This document shows positions 1-5,910 of a DNA stretch of 21,662 nucleotides, in pieces. The DNA lies in IMG/VR virus record IMGVR_UViG_3300033149_002501, positions 1 to 21,662 of that record. One strand, written 5' to 3'. The notes beneath the pieces were generated by a model, which did not search any database, had not been told where the DNA came from, and saw nothing but the letters and a program-made list of their open reading frames with translations. Each line of letters opens with the position of its first letter. Positions within the stretch are counted from its first letter, which is position 1. The DNA comes from a virus. Position numbers and translations under genes: made by a program.

Positions 1-95
1 GCATGAACAAAACCATCTAATTGGTGCAAAATTGGATATGCTCCGGCGTGACCGTCGGCGACTCTTAAAATTAGTTCTCGTCTTTGTGGTGTCAT
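1..95 (-). CDS. Hypothetical phage protein, cut by the left edge
   Basis: Only the first 31 codons are present. The protein begins MTPQRRELILRVADGHAGAY and runs off the window while still open. The ATG lies 64 bases after the endolysin stop, in the same direction, so it is probably the next gene of the lysis operon. No Shine-Dalgarno is visible: the bases before the ATG read GTTTCACT. The intergenic space is filled by three abutting hairpins described separately. I do not recognise a named family; it looks like a small phage hypothetical. Confidence 0.6.
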   Translation of the reverse strand, partial: MTPQRRELILRVADGHAGAYPILHQLDGFVH

Positions 96-110
96 AGTGA
101 AACAATATAG

Positions 111-168
111 GAAACACGGAGGTTTCGCAAAGGATTTGCTAGGCCACGGAGGGCCTTAATTATTTTTT
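111..168. other. Three contiguous GGA-loop stem-loops with a T-rich tail (possible small RNA or leader)
   Basis: Read on the plus strand, three perfect 5-bp hairpins abut: GAAAC-ACGGAG-GTTTC (111-126), GCAAA-GGA-TTTGC (127-139) and, after one T, AGGCC-ACGGAG-GGCCT (141-156). They are followed by TAATTATTTTTT (157-168). The stems differ while the two hexaloops are identical. On the minus strand the same bases lie between the endolysin stop and the next ATG, with loops CTCCGT, TCC, CTCCGT. Known CsrA/Rsm decoy RNAs carry ANGGA in hairpin loops, which the plus strand matches. The T-rich tail also fits a plus-strand terminator. I see no convincing plus-strand promoter (weak candidate CATAGT at 93-98), so the strand and function are open. 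Confidence 0.4.
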
Positions 169-693
169 AATGGTTCTAAATTGATGAAAATATATTGATG
201 TTCCTTTTTTTGGATACCATTGAAAAGAGACGGTATTCCCCTGATTTCCACCAAGCACGAGGATTCGTTTCTCGTCTTGTGCCACATAAAAACCCACGTG
301 TCCTCTCCAGCTTGAACCCAATCTCCTGAAAACGACGATGTCTCCGACTTTTGGATCATTTGTTTGCTCTCCCCATTTGGCCCAACTAATTGCGGCCGCT
401 GACTTTGTGTTCTCAAGTTCGCATTGTTCAAAACACCAATTCATAAAAGCAGAACACCAAGATATTTCATCACTCTTTGCTCTGAGATCGCATGATTTAT
501 GGTATTCAATTATTCTAGGGTTGTGGTTTTCACCGGAATATTCTTTGATTCCGACTTCATTAAGAGCAATTTTAAAAGGTTCTGGCAAAGTATCAATCGG
601 AGGCAAGGAAACTTGTTCAATTTCAATTGTGTTTTTCTTAACTTTTAATTTTGTGCGTTTTTCACAAAACTTTTTAAGTAGTTCACAAATCAT
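160..693 (-). CDS. Endolysin, CHAP/NlpC-P60-like cysteine peptidase
   Basis: This 177-aa protein should cut peptidoglycan peptide links at the end of infection. After a short basic N-terminal stretch (1-35), the peptidase domain spans about 38-172. It has WCSAF (Cys80), GDIVVF (117-122), HVGFY (His132) and GGNQ (148-151, Asn150), the Cys/His/Asn arrangement of CHAP-type lysins, and the SGENHNP and SWAKWG signatures of the TIGR02594-type lysin family. No cleavable signal peptide is seen, so access to the wall should depend on a holin. Its ATG shares the A of the preceding gene's TAA, implying translational coupling. Small membrane proteins and a lipoprotein upstream support a lysis cassette. 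Family assignment is firm; the bond cut is not determined. Confidence 0.85.
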   Translation of the reverse strand: MICELLKKFCEKRTKLKVKKNTIEIEQVSLPPIDTLPEPFKIALNEVGIKEYSGENHNPRIIEYHKSCDLRAKSDEISWCSAFMNWCFEQCELENTKSAAAISWAKWGEQTNDPKVGDIVVFRRLGSSWRGHVGFYVAQDEKRILVLGGNQGNTVSFQWYPKKGTSIYFHQFRTIKK

Positions 694-854
694 TATCTAT
701 CCCAAATTTTCGTCCATGGAAAATGGATTCTAGTTCGTCCCGAGGACAAACCTTTTGATGTTTTGAATAAAATAAAGTTTCTGCAATCTCTCACCTTTAA
801 AACGGTGTTGTAAAACTTGCTTTTTACATATCCTTTTTGTTTATAGAACCACAT
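693..854 (-). CDS. Small basic protein, 53 aa
   Basis: This short ORF begins MWFYKQKGYVKSKFYNTVLK and ends with FPWTKIWDR. Its ATG shares a base with the TAA of the lipoprotein gene (TAATG), and its own TAA shares a base with the endolysin ATG (TAATG). A GGAG lies 9 bases before the start, inside the end of the lipoprotein gene. Double coupling and the ribosome site make a real gene likely. The protein is basic and rich in aromatic residues, with one Cys and no membrane segment. I recognise no family. Its place between lipoprotein and endolysin suggests a lysis or accessory role, but that is context only. Confidence 0.65.
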   Translation of the reverse strand: MWFYKQKGYVKSKFYNTVLKVRDCRNFILFKTSKGLSSGRTRIHFPWTKIWDR

Positions 855-1213
855 TATCTTTTTCTCCTCGGTTTAGTTCTTGATTTTTGTCTCATGAAAT
901 ATATTTCATCGAAAAAATAAAGGTATTCATCCGACCATGTTGTCGGTGAAAATGAAATTTTATTTGAACAATATTTAAGAGGTTCGTCATACGAGTCGGA
1001 AACTCTCCCGATAAACTCTTCGCTCACCTGGTATTCGTGACAACGGCACTTGCCTTTATAAATTCCAGGTTCAATCTCTTTGATAAAAGGAACACAACGC
1101 TCGTGATTTGTTATCGTTGGGAGAGTTATGTCAGTTCCTTTGCAAGAACTAAGGCATATTAGAACGGCGAATTTTATTGCATATTTTACAATTTCGATAC
1201 TTAGAATTGACAT
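854..1213 (-). CDS. Small lipoprotein of the lysis region (candidate outer-membrane spanin)
   Basis: This 119-aa protein starts with a hydrophobic signal segment (about 8-22) ending in a lipobox, Leu21-Ser-Ser-Cys24, so it is likely exported and lipidated. The mature part has four more cysteines (40, 56, 58, 82), including a CRCHEY motif, and ends in a basic tail (KPRRKR). Lipoproteins in lysis regions of phages infecting Gram-negative hosts are often o-spanins such as Rz1, but the Cys-rich mature domain is larger than a typical Rz1 and no clear inner-membrane partner is adjacent. The ribosome site GAGGGAG lies about 9-10 bases before the ATG. The first 65 bases overlap the end of the HNH gene, as if that gene had been inserted next to this start. 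Confidence 0.7.
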   Translation of the reverse strand: MSILSIEIVKYAIKFAVLICLSSCKGTDITLPTITNHERCVPFIKEIEPGIYKGKCRCHEYQVSEEFIGRVSDSYDEPLKYCSNKISFSPTTWSDEYLYFFDEIYFMRQKSRTKPRRKR

Positions 1214-1562
1214 AAATATTATCTCCCTCTAAAAGATGTCCTCGTTTGCAATGGGTTTGTTTTTGCTTAGGGAATCTTTTTCTTTTTATCGCATCTTGCA
1301 TATTATCTTTTTGTGAACCCTCTCTTAGGTGATCCGGATTGACACAACTAGGATTATCGCAAGAATGTAAAATAGATTTTTTCGGCCATTTCCCATTTTT
1401 TAAAAAGAATGAAATTCTATGTGATCTTTCCATCCTTTTATTGAACGAAAGATAAAAACCGCCGTAACCTCTTTTATCTTTGTAGCCTTTCCAAATCCAA
1501 CAATTTTTTGTTTTATCAACTTTTTCCCAAAACTCTTTAATTCTTTTTTCATTAATTATCAT
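1149..1562 (-). CDS. HNH endonuclease (free-standing homing-type)
   Basis: This 137-aa protein matches the HNH_3-like homing nucleases found scattered in phage genomes. It has CWIWKG (about 21-26), an SHRISF segment (His of HNH), then LHSCDNPSCVNPDHLREG with paired cysteines and the Asn/His of the nuclease core, and a C-terminal Cys/His set (HCKRGH and CKIC) likely to bind zinc. It would nick or cut DNA at a specific site and spread its own gene. There is no Shine-Dalgarno before the ATG; a promoter-like stretch and an 8-bp palindrome lie just upstream. Its 3' end overlaps the lipoprotein start, and it sits among otherwise unrelated lysis genes, all consistent with insertion. Confidence 0.88.
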   Translation of the reverse strand: MIINEKRIKEFWEKVDKTKNCWIWKGYKDKRGYGGFYLSFNKRMERSHRISFFLKNGKWPKKSILHSCDNPSCVNPDHLREGSQKDNMQDAIKRKRFPKQKQTHCKRGHLLEGDNIYVNSKYRNCKICNKIRRSNMP

Positions 1563-1569
1563 GAGTTTT

Positions 1570-1598
1570 TTTAAAGCAATTATATTGCTTTATGTCAA
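1570..1598 (-). promoter_or_regulatory. Promoter-like sequence upstream of the HNH gene
   Basis: On the minus strand TTGACA (1598-1593) is followed after 17 bases by TTTAAA (1575-1570), which would start transcription within a base or two of the HNH ATG. A perfect TATAAT (1584-1579) also lies here, but with only a poor -35 (TAAAAT). Either gives a nearly leaderless HNH mRNA, which fits the absence of a ribosome site. The promoter call is inference from consensus matches. Confidence 0.35.
1573..1591. repeat. Perfect 8-bp inverted repeat upstream of the HNH gene
   Basis: AAAGCAAT and ATTGCTTT flank a 3-base spacer. On the minus strand the hairpin is followed by seven A, not T, so it does not look like a terminator for the operon. 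It overlaps the putative HNH promoter and could be an operator, an RNA hairpin, or the nuclease's own binding site. Confidence 0.5.
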
Positions 1599-1604
1599 AC
1601 AATT

Positions 1605-1892
1605 TTACGGCATATTATCAACGCTATCATCGAAATCGCTTTCATTGTCAGCATTTTCCAACCTCGTTGCTTTGGGTTTACGTTTCCACTTGCGAGTTAA
1701 AGCATAGCCTTTTCGCATGATCCAATTCCAAGCGGGTTTTAAGATTTTATTTGCGGCTTTTTCACCAATCCAAACAACCAACCAACCCCACGGGCCAGAA
1801 ACTGCTTTCGGTAAAAACTTAAGCAATAAAAATTTGACCAGTTGATCTCTCGCAACTGGCCATAAAAATTTTAATTGTTTGAAAAAATTCAA
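1605..1892 (-). CDS. Small hydrophobic/basic membrane-associated protein (holin candidate)
   Basis: This 95-aa protein probably starts at TTG 1892, three bases after the preceding stop, with AGAGGGA overlapping that stop as ribosome site; the next in-frame ATG falls inside the conserved-looking part. The N-terminal half is hydrophobic and amphipathic (FLLLKFLPKAVSGPWGWLVVW, about 21-41), the middle is strongly basic (RKWKRKPK), and the tail is acidic (NESDFDDSVDN). This is compatible with a small membrane-active protein such as a holin or holin accessory. No family motif is decisive. It lies directly downstream of two small genes of the presumed lysis module. Function is inferred from context. 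Confidence 0.6.
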   Translation of the reverse strand: MNFFKQLKFLWPVARDQLVKFLLLKFLPKAVSGPWGWLVVWIGEKAANKILKPAWNWIMRKGYALTRKWKRKPKATRLENADNESDFDDSVDNMP

Positions 1893-1894
1893 GT

Positions 1895-2122
1895 CTATCC
1901 CTCTTGACCATCGATTTTGTCGATGCTTTCGAAAGCTAGTTTTTTAAGTTGTGGTAAAACAACAAGTCCCATGTCGTCATATGGAGTTTCCGAAAGTTTT
2001 GCGCTCTCCTCAACCCAATCAAACGTTGATTCAGCAATGATTTTAACTGCGTCCTCAGCAAGGTCTAAACCTTTAGACTTTAAAATTTCACCTAGAGCTT
2101 TTAAATCGTACGCTTTTTCCAT
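1895..2122 (-). CDS. Small acidic protein of the lysis module, unknown function
   Basis: An upstream ATG at 2128 overlaps the preceding TGA but is only one base from the GGAG. The second ATG, at 2122, sits 7 bases from the same GGAG and is preferred, giving 75 aa starting MEKAYDLKALGEILKSKGLD. The protein is helical and acidic, with no membrane segment or Cys. I recall similar sequences beside holin-like genes in uncultured environmental phages, but can give no function. It is tightly packed between the one-TM protein upstream and the hydrophobic protein downstream, suggesting joint translation. Confidence 0.65.
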   Translation of the reverse strand: MEKAYDLKALGEILKSKGLDLAEDAVKIIAESTFDWVEESAKLSETPYDDMGLVVLPQLKKLAFESIDKIDGQEG

Positions 2123-2124
2123 GA

Positions 2125-2355
2125 TCATTCTCCTTTTTTCATCATGATATTAATTATTCTTGATTGACCGTCCTCAAGATTTTTTAATCTATGGTCAATC
2201 GATTTGCTTTGAGTTTGCATTGTAGCTTTAAAGCTGTCAAATTCCGCTCTCGTCGGAGGGGAACTTAAAAAGGCATTTAAAAACATTGTTGCGAGCAAGA
2301 GGGTGATACCCCCGAGAGCACTAGTGATTATCGCTGGAATTAGTTTTTTGCTCAT
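2125..2355 (-). CDS. One-TM protein with C-terminal coiled coil (holin-like)
   Basis: This 76-aa protein has a short basic N-terminus (MSKK), one membrane span (about 5-30, rich in Ile, Leu, Ala), a PPTR turn, then a helical region (about 37-72) with coiled-coil character ending KKGE. That topology resembles small phage holins or XhlA-type membrane proteins, but is not specific. It follows the tail genes and starts the lysis module. The leader contains two tandem hairpins, one with loop ACGGAA, and AAGGAT about 10 bases before the ATG, so translation may be controlled by RNA structure. A role in membrane permeabilisation is inferred. Confidence 0.65.
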   Translation of the reverse strand: MSKKLIPAIITSALGGITLLLATMFLNAFLSSPPTRAEFDSFKATMQTQSKSIDHRLKNLEDGQSRIINIMMKKGE

Positions 2356-2373
2356 AGTTTATTTTATCCTTGT

Positions 2374-2391
2374 ATTTGATTCCGTTCAAAT
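2374..2391 (-). promoter_or_regulatory. Leader hairpin with ACGGAA loop upstream of the holin-like gene
   Basis: On the minus strand ATTTGA-ACGGAA-TCAAAT forms a perfect 6-bp stem with a hexaloop containing ANGGA. A second GGA lies in the ribosome site (AAGGAT) ahead of the ATG at 2355. One GGA hairpin plus one GGA at the ribosome site is the usual layout of CsrA-repressed leaders; that match is the only evidence for regulation. Confidence 0.4.
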
Positions 2392-2394
2392 CAA

Positions 2395-2410
2395 GGGCCT
2401 ATTTAGGCCC
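2395..2410 (-). terminator. Stem-loop at the end of the tail-gene region (weak terminator or processing site)
   Basis: GGGCCT-AAAT-AGGCCC is a perfect 6-bp GC-rich stem that overlaps the stop codon of the preceding gene. Only TTGATTTG follows on the minus strand, so there is no proper U-run. It may be a partial terminator or a stabiliser between tail and lysis genes. Confidence 0.35.
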
Positions 2411-2858
2411 CTAATATAGTCGCTTTTTCCGACTCAAATTGTCCGATTCTTTTTAATCTGAAAACTCCATATGCGTCCGACGCTGCGATTTTAGCGTTTG
2501 CATATGCCGTGACAGCGGACTCGTCTGCAAATCCAAGCTCCGGATCAACATAGCTGGCCGGTCTCTTGATCATCGCTTCCCAAGTCGCCGCAAAAGCCGA
2601 AGCGGAAACATCGTTTCTTGTTCCAAAAACATTTTCCATTTCATCGTAAACATCTTTTACCATTGCGTCATATATAGATTGTAATTCGTCCGACCTATCC
2701 TCGGTTTTATCGACCGTAAAACTACTAGGACTAACCCCCAAATTGATGTCATTTAAAATGCGATCAATATATTCTTGTCTTTTTTTTTTTTTATTAAAAA
2801 TATGTGGCCCAAATTCTTTAGAGTCTGAGTTTCTCGTGATTAAAACTTTGTATTGCAT
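2403..2858 (-). CDS. Protein downstream of the receptor-binding fibre, unknown (possible fibre accessory)
   Basis: This 151-aa soluble protein follows the fibre gene with GAGGAGA overlapping that gene's end and an ATG two bases past its stop. It begins MQYKVLITRNSDSKEFGPH, has a lysine run (NKKKKR, about 22-27) encoded by 13 consecutive A, and an alanine-rich helical C-terminal half. Small genes placed just after a tail fibre are often fibre chaperones or attachment factors, and that is the best contextual guess. No motif proves it. The A13 tract is a likely site for transcriptional slippage. Confidence 0.6.
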   Translation of the reverse strand: MQYKVLITRNSDSKEFGPHIFNKKKKRQEYIDRILNDINLGVSPSSFTVDKTEDRSDELQSIYDAMVKDVYDEMENVFGTRNDVSASAFAATWEAMIKRPASYVDPELGFADESAVTAYANAKIAASDAYGVFRLKRIGQFESEKATILGA

Positions 2859-2860
2859 GA

Positions 2861-4522
2861 CTATCTCTCCTCGACAATTGTAATGTAGTTATAAATTCCA
2901 CTTGCATTTAATGTTCTCGCTGCGGCAAGACCGTTTTGAGTAAATAGAATATCTCCAAATTTTGCCTCAAAAGTTACTGCGACCGGAACAGTCGCCGTTT
3001 CCGTTCCTAATTTTCCTGACGCAATAGGATTACTTCTTAAAAAGAAGGCCCACTCAGTGCTTGTTGCAGACGAAGGACGACACTGCATATATGCGGTATA
3101 TTTTCCGGTTCTCCTAAAAACAAAATCTCCGATTGAGTTATCATATCCAGACGAGTTGTCCTCAAGTTTAGTTTCAAAAGCAAACTTTGCCGAAGCTCCT
3201 ACGGTTTGACCAGACGAACTGTTATACCTCATTTGTATAGGCGAGTTCTCATCAAGAGCACTCACAAGATCGCCCGAACCATTGTTGAAACACTCTCCGA
3301 CAAATCTCCAAGATTCATACGGGTGATATTTCCCCTTTAAATCGTCTCTAATATAAGGTCTTTGATCTGAGATAATTCTCTCACCTTGATCCGACATATA
3401 AAGATAGTAATAATTGTCGTTTGCTTCAATTACACCCGTTTCAAGATCGGTTGTGATGTTCCAATCCGTCTTTGTGAAATCGATAATAACCTCAGTCCCG
3501 TAAACATTGACTCTTTTTCCAAGCTCTTTTGACTGAATGATCTCGCCTGAGAAAACTTCAAGCTTTAAATTATTTTGCTCTCTAAATTGATTTGAAAAAT
3601 CAACACAACGAGAGGCGATTGTGTTCGTATCATCCGAAACAACCTGACCAATTAAGATTCTATTAATTACATCAAAAGAAACTCCCGAGTATCTTTTCCA
3701 AACTTGATTTGAAATATCAAACCAGTAATCTCCCGTTTGCGGTGAAGTCGGAGAGTCGAAAGAAAATACCGGTGTTCTATATGAAACATCAACCGTTGTT
3801 CCGTTATCCTCAACAAAAACCCAACCAATATTTAAAAGAGTGATCGTATCATTGTTTGAAAGATTCCCTCTTTTGATTGGAGCTCCAGTATCATCAAAAT
3901 AATAACCTCTGAAAACATTTGTTAAGGTTGTTCCGTCTTTAATTAGAGCGATAAAAATTTCACCCGCCGGAGTTAAGAACGCAGCGACTTGACCAATTCT
4001 CGAAGTAATTTCAGAACCAACCGCATCGATTGTAATATCTCTCCCCTCTTCACCGACATAAAGATCGTTTGTGATATTTGCATCGTTTATATCCGCAGTG
4101 TTGTTTGTATTAGGTGCCGGAGTAACCCCAGTTTTATTTAAGTCAGTATCAACCGTTGTTGCCGTGTTATTAATCGACATAACAAGTTCGGTTGTGTCTC
4201 CTAAAATATCAAACTCAAGTGCCGCTCCATTTGCTCGAATGAAATCACCAAAAGATGAGAACGGTCTTGATGCTCCGGAAACAATCCTGTTTGGTAAACT
4301 TGTAATTTGTGAAGTATCAACCGCTAGTCCATTTAAGATCAACCCGGTCGCATAAACATTTCCCCAAGGGAGTGCAAGCGTTCCAAGAGATTGACCTGGA
4401 GTCGGAATCCCGTTGGCATTACGACCAACAAACTCACCCTTTAGAGCGAGAGTGATCTCGTTCGGATGAGACGCATCGATAATCTCTCCGTTTGCGTATG
4501 TTGCTAGTGTATTTGTACTCAT
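2861..4522 (-). CDS. Receptor-binding tail fibre with C1q-like tip
   Basis: This 553-aa protein has an N-terminal attachment-like segment (about 1-65: IIDASHPNEITLALKG, then GQSLGTLALPWGNVY), a beta-rich middle with repeated short Thr/Asn-rich segments (about 100-260), and a C-terminal domain (about 430-553) that looks like a C1q/TNF-type trimeric jelly roll (FRRTGKYTAYMQCRPSS, GIYNYITIVEER). Such proteins sit at the tail tip and bind the cell surface. Its position directly after the baseplate genes fits. The ribosome site AAAGGA is in the loop of a perfect 6-bp hairpin just before the ATG. The fold assignment is by pattern and should be treated as likely, not certain. Confidence 0.75.
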   Translation of the reverse strand: MSTNTLATYANGEIIDASHPNEITLALKGEFVGRNANGIPTPGQSLGTLALPWGNVYATGLILNGLAVDTSQITSLPNRIVSGASRPFSSFGDFIRANGAALEFDILGDTTELVMSINNTATTVDTDLNKTGVTPAPNTNNTADINDANITNDLYVGEEGRDITIDAVGSEITSRIGQVAAFLTPAGEIFIALIKDGTTLTNVFRGYYFDDTGAPIKRGNLSNNDTITLLNIGWVFVEDNGTTVDVSYRTPVFSFDSPTSPQTGDYWFDISNQVWKRYSGVSFDVINRILIGQVVSDDTNTIASRCVDFSNQFREQNNLKLEVFSGEIIQSKELGKRVNVYGTEVIIDFTKTDWNITTDLETGVIEANDNYYYLYMSDQGERIISDQRPYIRDDLKGKYHPYESWRFVGECFNNGSGDLVSALDENSPIQMRYNSSSGQTVGASAKFAFETKLEDNSSGYDNSIGDFVFRRTGKYTAYMQCRPSSATSTEWAFFLRSNPIASGKLGTETATVPVAVTFEAKFGDILFTQNGLAAARTLNASGIYNYITIVEER

Positions 4523-4523
4523 A

Positions 4524-4541
4524 AAAAGCTCCTTTGCTTTT
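4524..4541 (-). promoter_or_regulatory. Shine-Dalgarno hairpin of the receptor-binding fibre gene
   Basis: On the minus strand AAAAGC-AAAGGA-GCTTTT forms a perfect 6-bp stem with the ribosome-binding GGA in the hexaloop. It ends two bases before the ATG. The loop contains AAGGA, an ANGGA match. Such a hairpin could present the site to a GGA-binding regulator or tune fibre expression. Confidence 0.45.
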
Positions 4542-4548
4542 AGTTTAT

Positions 4549-5910
4549 CTAAATATTCCCATAATGAACAACCCCATACTCGGCCGCTCCGTAGTGACTT
4601 CGAATGTTCGGATCGATTCTTTCAAAGTCCTCTTGATATTCATTAATTCCATATATAGCCGATCCGTATAAAGTCGCAATATCGCTAAAATAACCGTCGT
4701 CTATACGAGTTCCGGTTTGCCTCAACTTCACTTTGGTCGTAAACTTGGTGGGATCTTCTTTGATTCCGATTACTTTAAAGGCCACATTAGGATTAATTTT
4801 TAAATTTCCTTGAACTCGAGGATAATAACTTTCACCGTATTTTTGAACCCCATAAATCGGCAATTCCTGGCCTGGAGTCGGAGTAACTTTATAAGGATAA
4901 TTAATTGATACAAGATCAAAAAAGTTCAACTCTTTTACATCAATTGTTCTTGCCTCAACAACGAGCTCTTTTTTCTTAACTCCCCAATTTCCTAAAAGAT
5001 CGTTTGCGATCGAAAGGTTTTTAAGAGGTGAAGTTATAAATTCAAAATTGATTCTTTTTTCATTGTCCCCGTCGGCATCGATTGAACCTAAATTTGAAAC
5101 CGAGACTCCCCCGACCGTGACCGTGTTAAACATACGATGCAAACCATCGTTATATTTGGTGATATTGATAATATTTTCACGGCCAAATAAATCACCGTGG
5201 CCAAAGAAACGAAAAACCGCTCCCGAGTTAAACTCTCGAGAGCGGACGATAATGTCGTTTGATTTATTCACAACGAGTGTACTATTAGACGCACCAAGGA
5301 GTTGATCGAGGGCCTCTTTCACGATCAAGTTGTCGAAAACCGATCCCACGTCAATTTCATAATCGTTTTGAACATTAATATTGTTCTCGTCGTAATTTAG
5401 AACGGCCGTAATTTCCGGCAATTGTAATAAGTTTTTAATAGCTAGTGAGATTAAATTTCCCGCAGTAATTGAACCGGCCGGAACTTTAACTCTATTTAAT
5501 ATTGAATCTTGAGATAAAACCGTGAAACTAATTTCATCGTTTTTAAAATTCATTCTCGTTGCACGTTCATCGAATAAACCGTCAAATGTTGCAATCAAAT
5601 CCTCGTTTATTCCGTCGAAAAAATTGATCTTTATTTTCGCTTTGTCTCTCGAGTACGTGAATATTGATCGAGAGTCGCCCGGAGGTGCAAATTTTCCATC
5701 AAGATTGAAACACTTAAGTTTAATTGAATCAAATACAAAAACACCAAAATCAAAGTCTCCATTATCAACCTCCCGATTGATTGTTGAGATACCTTTTGCG
5801 TTTACATAATCGTCTATTTCAAACTCTCCGGTCACGTCCATTGCGTTCCCGTAGGTATCTTTCGCAATTAATGGAGTCAATAAGACTTGATATGAACGAG
5901 GCCTTATCAT
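4549..5910 (-). CDS. Baseplate / tail-tip hub-like protein
   Basis: This 453-aa protein follows the distal tail protein candidate (TAATG overlap, GGAG in the upstream gene end). It is beta-rich, with a long N-terminal region (about 1-330) whose layout suits a baseplate hub or Tal-type protein, but I see no catalytic motif. The C-terminal 110 residues carry three clusters of a YGxxx pentad (YGVQKYGESYY, YGSAIYGINEY, YGAAEYGVVHYG, the last at 440-451). The place between Dit-like and fibre genes makes a tail-tip role likely. Whether it is the hub or a second ring protein is not decidable from sequence alone. Confidence 0.65.
   Translation of the reverse strand: MIRPRSYQVLLTPLIAKDTYGNAMDVTGEFEIDDYVNAKGISTINREVDNGDFDFGVFVFDSIKLKCFNLDGKFAPPGDSRSIFTYSRDKAKIKINFFDGINEDLIATFDGLFDERATRMNFKNDEISFTVLSQDSILNRVKVPAGSITAGNLISLAIKNLLQLPEITAVLNYDENNINVQNDYEIDVGSVFDNLIVKEALDQLLGASNSTLVVNKSNDIIVRSREFNSGAVFRFFGHGDLFGRENIINITKYNDGLHRMFNTVTVGGVSVSNLGSIDADGDNEKRINFEFITSPLKNLSIANDLLGNWGVKKKELVVEARTIDVKELNFFDLVSINYPYKVTPTPGQELPIYGVQKYGESYYPRVQGNLKINPNVAFKVIGIKEDPTKFTTKVKLRQTGTRIDDGYFSDIATLYGSAIYGINEYQEDFERIDPNIRSHYGAAEYGVVHYGNI

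Noticed and set aside
1573-1591. Inverted repeat as a terminator of the genes upstream of HNH
   Set aside because: On the minus strand it is followed by A, not T; on the plus strand nothing is transcribed toward it that I can support.
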